Of a DNA stretch of 64,000 nucleotides, positions 17,368-25,443 are shown one piece after another. The stretch is taken from the NCBI RefSeq assembly GCF_024171785.1, contig NZ_JAMTCK010000006.1, positions 186,001 to 250,000 of the forward strand, in the 5' to 3' direction. Positions within the stretch are counted from its first letter, which is position 1. Every line of letters starts with the position of its first letter. The position numbers and the translations under genes are program-made. Under the pieces are notes generated by a model that saw only the letters and a program-made list of their open reading frames with translations, was not told where the DNA came from and ran no database searches. This stretch comes from Goodfellowiella coeruleoviolacea. GTDB taxonomy: Bacteria; Actinomycetota; Actinomycetes; Mycobacteriales; Pseudonocardiaceae.

Positions 17368-19322
17368 GGGAGCCCAGCGCGGATCGGCTGACGCGGTCGG
17401 GCGAGAGCCAGACGAGACCCAGCGGAGCGAGCGCGGAGCCGGGTGTTCCCGCGCTGACCGGGCGCTGGTACCTGCGCACGCTGGGCGCGCAGTGGCGGAG
17501 CGTGCTCGCGTTGCTGGGCTGGTCGGTGTTGGAGAGCGTGCCGGCGCTGGTCTCGGGCCGGCTGGTGGCGTTGGCCGTGGACCGGGGGTTCGCCGCTGGT
17601 GCGGTGTGGACGGGGCTGGGCTGGCTGGCCCTGTTCGGCGCGCTGTCCGTGCTGGGCGCGCTCGGGTCGCGACTGGTCTTCCACAGCCTGGGCGGTGTGC
17701 TGGAGCCGCTGCGGGACGCGCTGGTCACCGCGGTGGTGCGGGCGTCGCTGCACGGTGGTGACGCCCGGTGGCGGCCGGCGGACACCAGGGTGGTCGCCCT
17801 GGTCACCCGGCACGTGGAGGTGGTCAGGGATGTGACCGCCGGGCTGTTGGTGCAGTCCCGGTCGCTGCTGGTGGTGACCGTGGCCGCGCTGGTCGGCATG
17901 GTGGGTGTGGCGGCCGGGCTGGCCGGGCTGGTGCTGGTGCCGGTGGTGGTGACGGCCGTGCTCTACGCGGTGCTGCTGCGCGCGCTGGTGCGCCGGCAGC
18001 GGGCCCTGGTGCTGGCCGAGGAGACCACGGCGGGCGCGGCCGGTGCGGTGCTGGCCGGTCTGCGGGACGTGGTGGCCTGCGGCGCCGAGCCGGTCGCCGA
18101 GGCCGTGGTGCGCCAGGAGATCAGCGGGCAGGCCGCGGCTGCCGCGCGGCTGGGTGACGCCAACGCGGTGCGCACGCTGGTGGTGGCGCTCGGTGGGTTG
18201 GCGCCGCTGCTGCTGGTGCTGGCGGTCGCCCCGGGGATGGTCGCTGACGGGCGGCTGTCGGTGGGGGCCGTGCTGGGTGTGGTCGTCTACCTCACCGGCA
18301 GTGTGCAGCCGGCGCTGCGCGGGCTGGCCGAGACCACGGGCGCGGCCGTGCTGCGGCTGGCGGTGACCCTGCGCCGGCTGGCGGAGGTGCCCGCGGCGGG
18401 CGGTGCGGACGAGCGGCGTTGCGGGCGCGGTGGCGAGCCGGGGCGGCGGCGCGGTCCGGTCGGGGGCGGTCGTCCTGCCGGACCGTCCGGGGGTGATCTG
18501 GTGGTGCGCGGGCTGACCTTCGGGTGGGGTGCGCGGGCTGAGCCGGTGGTGCGGGATCTGGACCTGACCGTGCCGTGGGGTGAGCACTTGGCCGTGGTGG
18601 GGCCGAGCGGCATCGGCAAGTCCACGCTGGCCAGCCTGGTCACCGGGCTGCTGCCGGCCGAGCGGGGCGAGGTGCTGCTGGGTGGGGTCGCGGTGACCTC
18701 GATCGACCCGGCGGTGCGGCACCGGGCGGTGATGCTGATCCCGCAGGAGGCGTACGTGTTCACCGGCACCGTGCGGGAGAACCTGGCGCTGTTCGCCGGC
18801 CCAGGACTGTCCGATGTGGAGGATGCGGGTCACCCGGCGGGATTTTCGTTGCTGGACAACGATGTCCTGCTGTCAGGTGGGCCCGCCGAGGGGCTGTCCT
18901 CGTTCGACGGGTTGTTGCTGGCCGCGGCGCGCGCGGTGGGCGCGGCCGGGTTGGTGGCCCGGCTCGGCGGGTTGGACGGGATGGTGGTTCCTGGCGAGCT
19001 GTCCTCGGGCGAGGCCCAGCTGATCGCGCTGGCCAGGGTGTACGCGTCCCCGGCCGGGGTGGTCGTGCTGGACGAGGCGACCTCGCGGCTGGACCCGGCG
19101 GCCGAGGCCGTGGCCGAGCGGGCGTTCGCGCGGCGCGGCGGGACGCTGGTGGTGATCGCGCACCGGCTCAGCTCGGCGGTGCGCGCGGACCGCGTGCTGG
19201 TCATGGACGGCGGCCCACCCGTGGTCGGCCGGCACGAGGAGTTGCTGGCGACCTCGCCCACCTACGCGGAGTTGATGCGCGCCTGGGCACCGGGCGAGGA
19301 CTTATACCGCAGCAGCAGGTAG
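17364..19322 (+). CDS. ABC exporter half-transporter, AmfB/RamB type
   Basis: The protein has 652 residues. After about 30 polar residues it has a six-helix membrane domain, then a low-complexity linker (GCGRGGEPGRRRGP), then the ATPase with Walker A GPSGIGKST, Q-loop LIPQEAYVF, signature LSSGEAQLIALARV and a canonical Walker B VVVLDEATSRLD. The ATG at 17364 overlaps the stop of the partner (ATGA). Its signature is Ser-substituted (LSSGE) while its Walker B is intact, the mirror of its partner, so the dimer would have one degenerate and one active ATP site. Much of the membrane domain frame continues upstream as shadow, so the coupled start is preferred. Confidence 0.93.
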   Translation: MREPSADRLTRSGESQTRPSGASAEPGVPALTGRWYLRTLGAQWRSVLALLGWSVLESVPALVSGRLVALAVDRGFAAGAVWTGLGWLALFGALSVLGALGSRLVFHSLGGVLEPLRDALVTAVVRASLHGGDARWRPADTRVVALVTRHVEVVRDVTAGLLVQSRSLLVVTVAALVGMVGVAAGLAGLVLVPVVVTAVLYAVLLRALVRRQRALVLAEETTAGAAGAVLAGLRDVVACGAEPVAEAVVRQEISGQAAAAARLGDANAVRTLVVALGGLAPLLLVLAVAPGMVADGRLSVGAVLGVVVYLTGSVQPALRGLAETTGAAVLRLAVTLRRLAEVPAAGGADERRCGRGGEPGRRRGPVGGGRPAGPSGGDLVVRGLTFGWGARAEPVVRDLDLTVPWGEHLAVVGPSGIGKSTLASLVTGLLPAERGEVLLGGVAVTSIDPAVRHRAVMLIPQEAYVFTGTVRENLALFAGPGLSDVEDAGHPAGFSLLDNDVLLSGGPAEGLSSFDGLLLAAARAVGAAGLVARLGGLDGMVVPGELSSGEAQLIALARVYASPAGVVVLDEATSRLDPAAEAVAERAFARRGGTLVVIAHRLSSAVRADRVLVMDGGPPVVGRHEELLATSPTYAELMRAWAPGEDLYRSSR

Positions 19323-19432
19323 CCGCGGACACGTTCACCCGTTCGGGATGCTGTTTATTCGCCGGTTGCTAGGCGACCAGTTCCCGCACAATTCATGTCA
19401 CTGGCAGCCGCCGCCGCAGTACGCTGTGCACC

Positions 19433-19846
19433 ATGGCTGTTGAAGTACGGATGGCTGGACTCCGCGCGAGTTACGTCGCACATCGCGACGCCGCCGACCG
19501 CCTGGCCGGAGATAATTCCGGATACTTGCTGCTTTTTTACGCGGTCGAATGCGGACTGAAATCCGCTTGGCTCAAGCGACAGGGACTACGCGGCACCAGC
19601 GACCTTCCTGCTCACCTACGCAGCCACAATCTGCGTGAACTGGCCAAGGCTCTCAGACTCGGCGCCGAGGACATGGTGCTGTTCCGGGACTGCACCCTGC
19701 ACGCAAGCCGACCAGAGAAAGTGCGACACGACGAGTTGCACCAGGTTTGGCGCTACGGCGCACGCCTCGAAAGCAATGATCAGAAAAAAGCAGTAGCAGG
19801 TTTGACGAGGCTCGTGGAATGGTGTCGATCGGAGTTGGGAGCATGA
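19433..19846 (+). CDS. HEPN-like domain protein
   Basis: The protein has 137 residues. After MAVEVRMAGLRASYVAHRDA it has a helical hairpin with SGYLLLFYAVECGLKSAWLK and then HLRSHNLRELAKALRL, the pattern of HEPN/nucleotidyltransferase-partner families (long helix with Glu/Lys, then a His-x-Leu helix). The RNase-type Arg-x4-6-His motif is not clear, so catalytic activity is doubtful. The stop overlaps the start of the following ATPase gene by ATGA, so the pair is translationally coupled. Base composition is visibly lower in GC than neighbours (runs such as GCTTTTTTACG), suggesting recent acquisition. The ATG at 19433 lies in a TGCACCATGG context. Confidence 0.7.
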   Translation: MAVEVRMAGLRASYVAHRDAADRLAGDNSGYLLLFYAVECGLKSAWLKRQGLRGTSDLPAHLRSHNLRELAKALRLGAEDMVLFRDCTLHASRPEKVRHDELHQVWRYGARLESNDQKKAVAGLTRLVEWCRSELGA

Positions 19847-22578
19847 GTCAGGACACGTTCATCCAACCACCAAGACTCTACACGTGGGTCGATATCGACG
19901 AATATTTCCGCGACCTCTCAGCTTCCCGTGGGTGGCCGGAGTGGCTTCTTGAGGTCAGCGCGTACTGGGACTCGGTCGAGTTCACGCTCGCGCGCTCCGT
20001 GGACGACGAAGAGGTGTGGCGCTGGATGCGCCTGCAACTCGGACCGCTCACAGTCGATCCTCACCGGGAACTCATCCTGCTTGAATCCGTTGATGCGGAT
20101 CGCGGCCTCCCCGTGGTGCTCAAGTTGGCCGACGCCGTCGATGCCAACGCGACGCCGCAGCGGCGGCCTGAGTGGAATGAGCGCCACATCATCCGTGCTC
20201 TTGGCGAACCACTCCCTGCTCCACAGCAGGAGACATTCCCGCATGACGTGGCCATCGCCGCATTTCACTCGTTCAAGGGTGGCAGCGGGCGAACCGTCCA
20301 CTGCGTCGCGTTGGCCCGGGAGATCGCTGCTCAGCCTGGGCGTCGAGTGCTCCTCGTGGACGCGGACCTGGAGGCTCCCGGCATCACCTGGATGGTCCAC
20401 GAGCAGGGCATTCGGATCGAGTTCTCCTTCGAGGACTTCATCGCGTTGCTGCACGGCTCGTCTGACGGGAACATCACCGAAGCGATCGCGCTGGCCCGCA
20501 AGTTCCTGGTCAACCAGGAACTGGACGGCGTCTTCGTGTTGCCCGCACGCCGGAATCCCCGCAGGTTGAACCCTCCCCGAATCCAACCGCTGGATCTACT
20601 GACGCAGAGCCGTTCACCGTATTTCCTCACCGAATCCCTCGCCGAACTCGGCCACTCACTCGGCGTGGGCAGCGTCCTGATCGATCTGCGCGCGGGCGCC
20701 AGCGAACTGAGCGCCCCCATGATGCTCGATCCCAGAGCCCATCGGGTCTTCGCGACAACCATTAACCACCAGTCCGTGCAGGGCACCGTGCAACTGCTCC
20801 GTGAACTAGCGCGGCGGGCTCCGGGGCGGCGCGAGCACGACCCAGTGCCCACGGTCCTCATCACCCAGTTCCACACCCGCAACCACGGGGAGCAGGTGGC
20901 AAAGGCAGCCAGCGAACTCGGCAAAGCGGTCGCCGAGGCGGCTCGCCTCAGCGATTCGACTGGGCAGGGGATTGAGGAGGACGTCACCAGCGAACTACTC
21001 GCCAGCGATCCACTCACCAGCCCGTTCAACCTGAGCCTGCTCGCGCTCCCTGCGTCGTGGAACGAAGTCGGCGAAGAGATCGAGAACGCCGATCTGCGGA
21101 ACGTAGTTCGCGATCTAGCTGACCAACTGCGTCCTGTTCCGAAGGGCACTCAGGAAGACCACCAGGATGACGGCGAAGAAGAACTCGACCTCGACGAGCT
21201 TCGGCGCATGTTGGCGCACGGCGCGAATCAACTGAAGTACGCCGAGACAGCCAGTGAAGAAAGCGACTTCCTGCGCACGGACTCCTTGGTGAACCTGGTG
21301 TCCGCCCACCGAACGGACGCCCCGATCGAGGTCGTGGTCGGTGCCAAGGGATCCGGTAAGACCTTCACGTACCTGACCATGTGCCGACGAGAGTCGTGGA
21401 GCCAGTTCGCCGATGCCCTGGGGGTGGCCGGCGTGGAACTGTCCGCCCCGTTGGTCCCGGTCTTCTGGTCGCGCAACCTGCGCGACTCCGCAGAGTCGGT
21501 GCAGGCTGTACAGCGCAAGTCCGCACGGGAACTCAGCGGCGCCGAACCCAGGGACAGCCTGCAACTGATTCAGGAGAACCTCAAACGAGATCTCACTGAA
21601 CCGGAGTGGCGACGCCTCTGGCTACGGTGCCTTGCCGGGGCAGCCGGACTGGACTCCACCGAGGAAAGCGTCGAGGACGACCTCGTCAAGTTCGCGAGCG
21701 AACACCAGGCGGTGTTCGTCGTGGACGGTTTGGAGGACCTGTTCCAGGACTTCAACTCCGACCGCCGGGAGCAGCAGGCGCTACGTGCCCTGCTGACCGG
21801 CTGTCCAGAGTGGCTGCGGGCACTGCGCAACCGCCCGCTCGGGCTTGTCATCTTTGTCCGACGTGACCTGGTGCAGAACTCTGTCCGGCAGAACAGCGGT
21901 CAGTTCTTCGCGAAGTACCAGAACTACGAGCTGCGCTGGAATCGGACCGAGGCACTGCGGCTCGTCGCCTGGGTTGGCAACCAAACTCGCGCCCTACCAC
22001 TACCGGACGGTATGGACGTCCAGTCCGCGTCGGAAGCCGCTCTCACCAAGCATCTTCTCAAGCTGTGGGGAGAACGCCTTGGATCTGTCCGGTCCAAGGA
22101 GGCACGTTCTCAGGAGTGGTTTCTCGCCGCTCTTTCTGACTTCAACCAACAGATTCAGGCGCGTGACATCGTCTGGTTCCTCGCCGAGGCTGCCTCGCTT
22201 TCGGCAAGCGAAGGAGGGGCGGCCTCGCGAAGCTACGCTGATCGTCTGCTGATCCCCCTGGCCATGCGCCGAGCACTGCCTGCCTGCAGTTCAGCGAAGA
22301 TCAGCGAGATCGAGAAGGAGAACCCTCAGGTAGGCGCACTCTTCCACCGACTGCAGAGAGTGAACGAAGATGCCAAGAAAGTGCCATTCGACCCGGAAGT
22401 CGTGCGCCTGTCCCTCGAAGACATCGCACTGTTGATCACGAATGGCGTTGTCTTCCAGGACGAGAAGGGATGCTGGATGCCGGAGATCTACCGGCAGGGG
22501 CTGGGATTCCGGGCGGGGGGACGCCCGCGCGTGCTGGGTGTCGCAAAGCTCGTACGCCGTCGCAACGATTTCGAGTAG
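19843..22578 (+). CDS. KGGxGR-motif ATPase with a second C-terminal P-loop domain
   Basis: The protein has 911 residues. The N-terminal 135 residues are a polar domain of unknown type. A ParA/MinD-like NTPase follows with the deviant Walker motif FHSFKGGSGRT (Lys145, Arg150) and Walker B RRVLLVDADLEAPG. After an acidic linker (near residues 430-455) a second P-loop NTPase starts with VVVGAKGSGKT (Lys506) and has Walker B VFVVDGLEDLF (Asp628) and an arginine-rich FVRRDLVQN segment. This resembles the KGGVGR-variant AAA ATPases often found in defence or conflict islands. It is coupled to the HEPN-like gene. The ATG at 19843 (MSQDTFIQPP) is preferred to the GTG at 19819, which overlaps the partner more deeply. 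Confidence 0.8.
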   Translation: MSQDTFIQPPRLYTWVDIDEYFRDLSASRGWPEWLLEVSAYWDSVEFTLARSVDDEEVWRWMRLQLGPLTVDPHRELILLESVDADRGLPVVLKLADAVDANATPQRRPEWNERHIIRALGEPLPAPQQETFPHDVAIAAFHSFKGGSGRTVHCVALAREIAAQPGRRVLLVDADLEAPGITWMVHEQGIRIEFSFEDFIALLHGSSDGNITEAIALARKFLVNQELDGVFVLPARRNPRRLNPPRIQPLDLLTQSRSPYFLTESLAELGHSLGVGSVLIDLRAGASELSAPMMLDPRAHRVFATTINHQSVQGTVQLLRELARRAPGRREHDPVPTVLITQFHTRNHGEQVAKAASELGKAVAEAARLSDSTGQGIEEDVTSELLASDPLTSPFNLSLLALPASWNEVGEEIENADLRNVVRDLADQLRPVPKGTQEDHQDDGEEELDLDELRRMLAHGANQLKYAETASEESDFLRTDSLVNLVSAHRTDAPIEVVVGAKGSGKTFTYLTMCRRESWSQFADALGVAGVELSAPLVPVFWSRNLRDSAESVQAVQRKSARELSGAEPRDSLQLIQENLKRDLTEPEWRRLWLRCLAGAAGLDSTEESVEDDLVKFASEHQAVFVVDGLEDLFQDFNSDRREQQALRALLTGCPEWLRALRNRPLGLVIFVRRDLVQNSVRQNSGQFFAKYQNYELRWNRTEALRLVAWVGNQTRALPLPDGMDVQSASEAALTKHLLKLWGERLGSVRSKEARSQEWFLAALSDFNQQIQARDIVWFLAEAASLSASEGGAASRSYADRLLIPLAMRRALPACSSAKISEIEKENPQVGALFHRLQRVNEDAKKVPFDPEVVRLSLEDIALLITNGVVFQDEKGCWMPEIYRQGLGFRAGGRPRVLGVAKLVRRRNDFE

Positions 22579-22600
22579 CCGCCGTTCACCCCGCAACCCA

Positions 22601-22643
22601 CAGTGCTGGCCGCCTGTCCGTTTTGGTCAGGCGGCCAGCACTG
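22601..22643. terminator. Convergent bidirectional terminator
   Basis: CAGTGCTGGCCGCCTG and its exact complement flank an 11-base loop (TCCGTTTTGGT). It lies between the ATPase stop (22578) and the stop of the minus-strand dehydrogenase (22654). Confidence 0.85.
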
Positions 22644-22653
22644 TCAGTTCGGG

Positions 22654-23526
22654 TCACGCCGCCGGCTTGCGGAGCACCTCCACCAGGCTGGTGAAGCTGT
22701 CGTCGGCGTGGCCGGCCGCCACGCCCTGCCTGAACAGCGCGGCCACCGCCGCGGGCAGGCTGGGGTCGATGCCGGCGGCTTCGCTGGTGTGCACGACGTG
22801 CTCGATGCTGGCCACGCCCATGGCGAGCTTGTCCACGTCACCGGGGTGTTCGCCGGCGGCGATGCGCTTGCTGTAGAAGTCGATGAAGTAGGGCATGCCG
22901 GTCATGACGTTCGTGGTGTAGGGCGCCAGGTCCGTCGCGGAGATGCCGTGGGCTGCGGCCACGGTCACGGTGTGCAGGAAGGCGGTCATGGTGGTCCAGA
23001 ACAGGTCCATCGTCAGCTGGTAGTACAGCGCCGCCAGGCCGGGGTCCTCGCCCCGGTAGTCGGTGCCGGTCAGCACCCGCAGGGTGTCCTGGTGGGCCTC
23101 GAACACCGCCCGCGGTCCGCTGTAGAAGGTGGACGACTCGGGCGTGCCGATCAGGGGCGGCGGCACCTGCACGCCGCCGGTCAGGTACTGGGCGCCGTGT
23201 TCGGCCGCCCAGGCGGCACCGGCCCTGGCCCGTTCGGGCGTGTCCGAGCTGAGGTTGACCAGGACCCGGCCGGCCAGGGCGTCGGCCGCCGGTTCGAGGA
23301 TGGCGTACATGGCGTCGTAGTCGGTCAGGCTCAGCACCACCAGTTCGTTGGCGGCCAGTGCCTCGGCGACCGTGGCCGCCCGGGTGGCGCCCCTGGCGAC
23401 CAGGGCGTCGGCCTTGCTGGCGGTGCGGTTCCACACGGTCACCGGGTGGCCCTGGTCCAGGAACGCGGCCACCATGGCCTGCCCCATCGGGCCGAGGCCG
23501 ATCACGGTCACTGCTCGCTTGCTCAC
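22654..23526 (-). CDS. NAD(P)-dependent beta-hydroxyacid dehydrogenase/imine reductase-like protein
   Basis: The protein has 290 residues. The N-terminal Rossmann fold has VTVIGLGPMGQAMVAAFLDQ and VWNRTASKAD (Asn-Arg-Thr is the NADP-binding pattern). The C-terminal helical domain carries GGVQVPPPLIGTPESSTFYS and LYYQLTMDLFWTTMTAF, phrases characteristic of imine reductases. In that family the usual catalytic Lys of hydroxyisobutyrate dehydrogenases is replaced by Asp or Tyr. It is divergent from the TetR gene at 23696 and its promoter carries two TetR-like operators, so it is likely the regulated gene. The natural substrate is unknown. Confidence 0.88.
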   Translation of the reverse strand: MSKRAVTVIGLGPMGQAMVAAFLDQGHPVTVWNRTASKADALVARGATRAATVAEALAANELVVLSLTDYDAMYAILEPAADALAGRVLVNLSSDTPERARAGAAWAAEHGAQYLTGGVQVPPPLIGTPESSTFYSGPRAVFEAHQDTLRVLTGTDYRGEDPGLAALYYQLTMDLFWTTMTAFLHTVTVAAAHGISATDLAPYTTNVMTGMPYFIDFYSKRIAAGEHPGDVDKLAMGVASIEHVVHTSEAAGIDPSLPAAVAALFRQGVAAGHADDSFTSLVEVLRKPAA

Positions 23527-23621
23527 GAATTCCCCTCGGTGTCACGGGTCCTCGGCCGGCACCGCACGACCGCCAGTCCACTGCGGATAGATAGGGACAC
23601 GGGCGCCGGGCCGACCTCTCT

Positions 23622-23679
23622 AAAACGAACGCTCTATCTAGCCACACGCTAACACAGCCACTAGAACGAACGCTCTATC
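23622..23679. promoter_or_regulatory. Twin TetR operators between imine reductase and TetR gene
   Basis: AACGAACGCTCTATC occurs identically at 23624-23638 and 23665-23679, 41 bp apart. Each copy is part of an imperfect palindrome with TAGA/TCTA arms (TAGAACGAACGCTCTA in the second). This matches the size and form of LmrA/YxaF-type TetR operators. Confidence 0.75.
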
Positions 23680-23695
23680 CGGTAGGCTCGGGGCG

Positions 23696-24379
23696 GTGAG
23701 CACCAGGTCAGGGCACGTTCCAGCGGGAGCAGCGGAGGCAGCGGGACCAGCCGAAGCAGCAGGACGATCGGCTTCGGCGGCGGCACCGGAGGCCGTGGGC
23801 ACCAGGGACCGGATCGTCCAGGTGGCCAGCCGGCTGCTCCAGCGCCAGGGCTACGAGGGCACCCCGATCAAGCAGATCGCCACACAGGCCAAGGCCACCC
23901 TCGGCTCGGTCTACCACTTCTTCCCCGGCGGCAAGCAGGAAGTGGCCGCCGCGGCCATCCGGCACGGCGACCAGGAGTTCGCCGAGTTGCTGCACACCGG
24001 GCTGAACAGCACCGACGACCTCGCCGACGCGCTCGTCGCGGTCACCCGGCTGCTCGCCGAGGCCCTGCGCGAGTCCGACTGGATCGACGGCTGCCCGGTC
24101 ACCACCACCGCGCTGGAGACCGTCGGGCAGCAGTCCGACATCCAGCAGGCCTGCGCCGAGGCCCTGCGGCACTGGCAGGACCTGGTGGCCGACCGGTTCC
24201 GCCGAGGCGGCATCACCGAGCCGGACGCCACAGAACTGGCCGGCACCGTGGTGAACACGTTGGAGGGCGCGGAAATGGCCGCCCAGGTGACCAGGAGCGA
24301 AACCCCGCTGCTGGTCGCGGGCAAGCACCTGGCCCGACTGGTCAGCTCCTACCCGGGGGCGCGCCACCGCCACGGTTGA
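23696..24379 (+). CDS. TetR/AcrR-family regulator (LmrA/YxaF type)
   Basis: The protein has 227 residues. A 35-residue Ala/Gly-rich N-terminus precedes the helix-turn-helix (TRDRIVQVASRLLQRQGYEG, then GSVYHFFPGGKQEVAAAAI). The PGGK turn followed by a helix is typical of the LmrA/YxaF subgroup. The C-terminal half has GCPVTTTALE, the ligand-domain signature of this group. The GTG at 23696 is directly after the operators. It likely represses itself and the divergent dehydrogenase gene. Confidence 0.88.
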   Translation: MSTRSGHVPAGAAEAAGPAEAAGRSASAAAPEAVGTRDRIVQVASRLLQRQGYEGTPIKQIATQAKATLGSVYHFFPGGKQEVAAAAIRHGDQEFAELLHTGLNSTDDLADALVAVTRLLAEALRESDWIDGCPVTTTALETVGQQSDIQQACAEALRHWQDLVADRFRRGGITEPDATELAGTVVNTLEGAEMAAQVTRSETPLLVAGKHLARLVSSYPGARHRHG

Positions 24380-24575
24380 GCCGGACGCCACCCCGCTGGC
24401 CGGCCGCACCGCCGCCCACCGGCACACCTACCTCGGTGGCCTGGCCTTACCCGGAAGTGCGTTCTTCCGGTGCGCACCGGGGCGCACTAGCGTCGGCCGG
24501 CGTCGGCCGGGTCACGCCGTTCCCACCGGCCGGCGAGCGGCACGGCAACGCAGTCGACCGGGAGGAATCCGAACC

Positions 24576-25397
24576 ATGACCCAGACACGTCAGGTCGCGT
24601 TGGTCACCGGGGCCAGCCGGGGCATTGGCGCGGCCACGGCGCGCGAGTTGGGCCGCCGCGGCTACCACGTGCTGGTGAACTACCGCAGCAGCGCGGCCGC
24701 GGCCGAGGCGGTGGTGGCCGACATCGAGGCGGCCGGCGGCAGCGCGCGCGCCGTGCGCGCGGACGTGTGCGTCGAGCAGGAGGTGGCCGGTCTGGTGGAC
24801 ACGGCCCTCGCCGCGCACGGCCGGCTGGATGTGCTGGTGTGCAACGCCAACGTGGCCGATCCGCCGTTCGCGCCGATGGCCGCGCTGCCCTGGGCGGACT
24901 TCATCGCCAAGGTCGGCAACGAACTGGCCGGCGTGTACTTCGTAACCCAGCGGGCCTTGGCGGCCATGCGGGAGCGGCGGGCCGGCCGGATCGTCTACAT
25001 CTCCAGCACCGCGGCCGACAACGTGGGCGGCAGCATCGCGCACTCCACGGCCAAGGCCGCGCTCAACACGTTCGCCCACCACCTCGCGGCCGAGGCGGGC
25101 CGGCACGGGATCACGGTGAACTGCGTGGCCCCGGACGCCACCGACACGGACGCCGCCGCCGGTTTCCTCAGCCCGGCCATGCGCGCGCACCTGGACAGCC
25201 ACTCGGTGCTGGGCCGCATGCTCACCCCGGAGGACATCGCCCGGGTGGTCGGCTCGGTGGTGGACCCCGGCTTCGCCGGGGTGACCGGTGCGGTGGTCCG
25301 GGTGGACGGCGGGCGGTCGGTGCTGGAGTCGGCCAGGCCTCGGCTGTCCCAGGACCAGCCGGCGCCGGAACTGCCACCGGCCCCCGGTGAGAATTAG
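24576..25397 (+). CDS. Short-chain dehydrogenase/reductase lacking the catalytic Tyr
   Basis: The protein has 273 residues. The cofactor motif TGASRGIGAATARELG and the NAN motif (LVCNANVAD) are normal, and ISST gives the catalytic Ser (143/144). The expected Tyr-x-x-x-Lys reads His156-Ser-Thr-Ala-Lys160 instead. Most SDR enzymes need this Tyr as the general acid/base, so activity may be altered or lost. The C-terminal GVTGAVVRVDGG is typical of FabG-like SDRs; about 25 extra Pro-rich residues follow. A TetR gene follows 47 bp downstream on the same strand with an inverted repeat between them. The ATG has GGAGG upstream. Confidence 0.85.
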   Translation: MTQTRQVALVTGASRGIGAATARELGRRGYHVLVNYRSSAAAAEAVVADIEAAGGSARAVRADVCVEQEVAGLVDTALAAHGRLDVLVCNANVADPPFAPMAALPWADFIAKVGNELAGVYFVTQRALAAMRERRAGRIVYISSTAADNVGGSIAHSTAKAALNTFAHHLAAEAGRHGITVNCVAPDATDTDAAAGFLSPAMRAHLDSHSVLGRMLTPEDIARVVGSVVDPGFAGVTGAVVRVDGGRSVLESARPRLSQDQPAPELPPAPGEN

Positions 25398-25433
25398 TTA
25401 CACAAACCATCGACTTCAGCGGTTGTCCGTAAC
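25397..25433. promoter_or_regulatory. Inverted repeat operator upstream of a TetR gene
   Basis: GTTACACAAACC at 25397 and GGTTGTCCGTAAC ending at 25433 form an imperfect inverted repeat in an AT-rich gap between the SDR stop and the TetR start. It is a natural candidate for autoregulation by the TetR protein. Confidence 0.5.
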
Positions 25434-25443
25434 ATCTTCGGGC

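Noticed and set aside
19819-19842. GTG at 19819 as start of the ATPase
   Set aside because: It would overlap the HEPN-like gene by 28 bp, whereas the ATG at 19843 overlaps its stop in the ATGA form typical of coupling.
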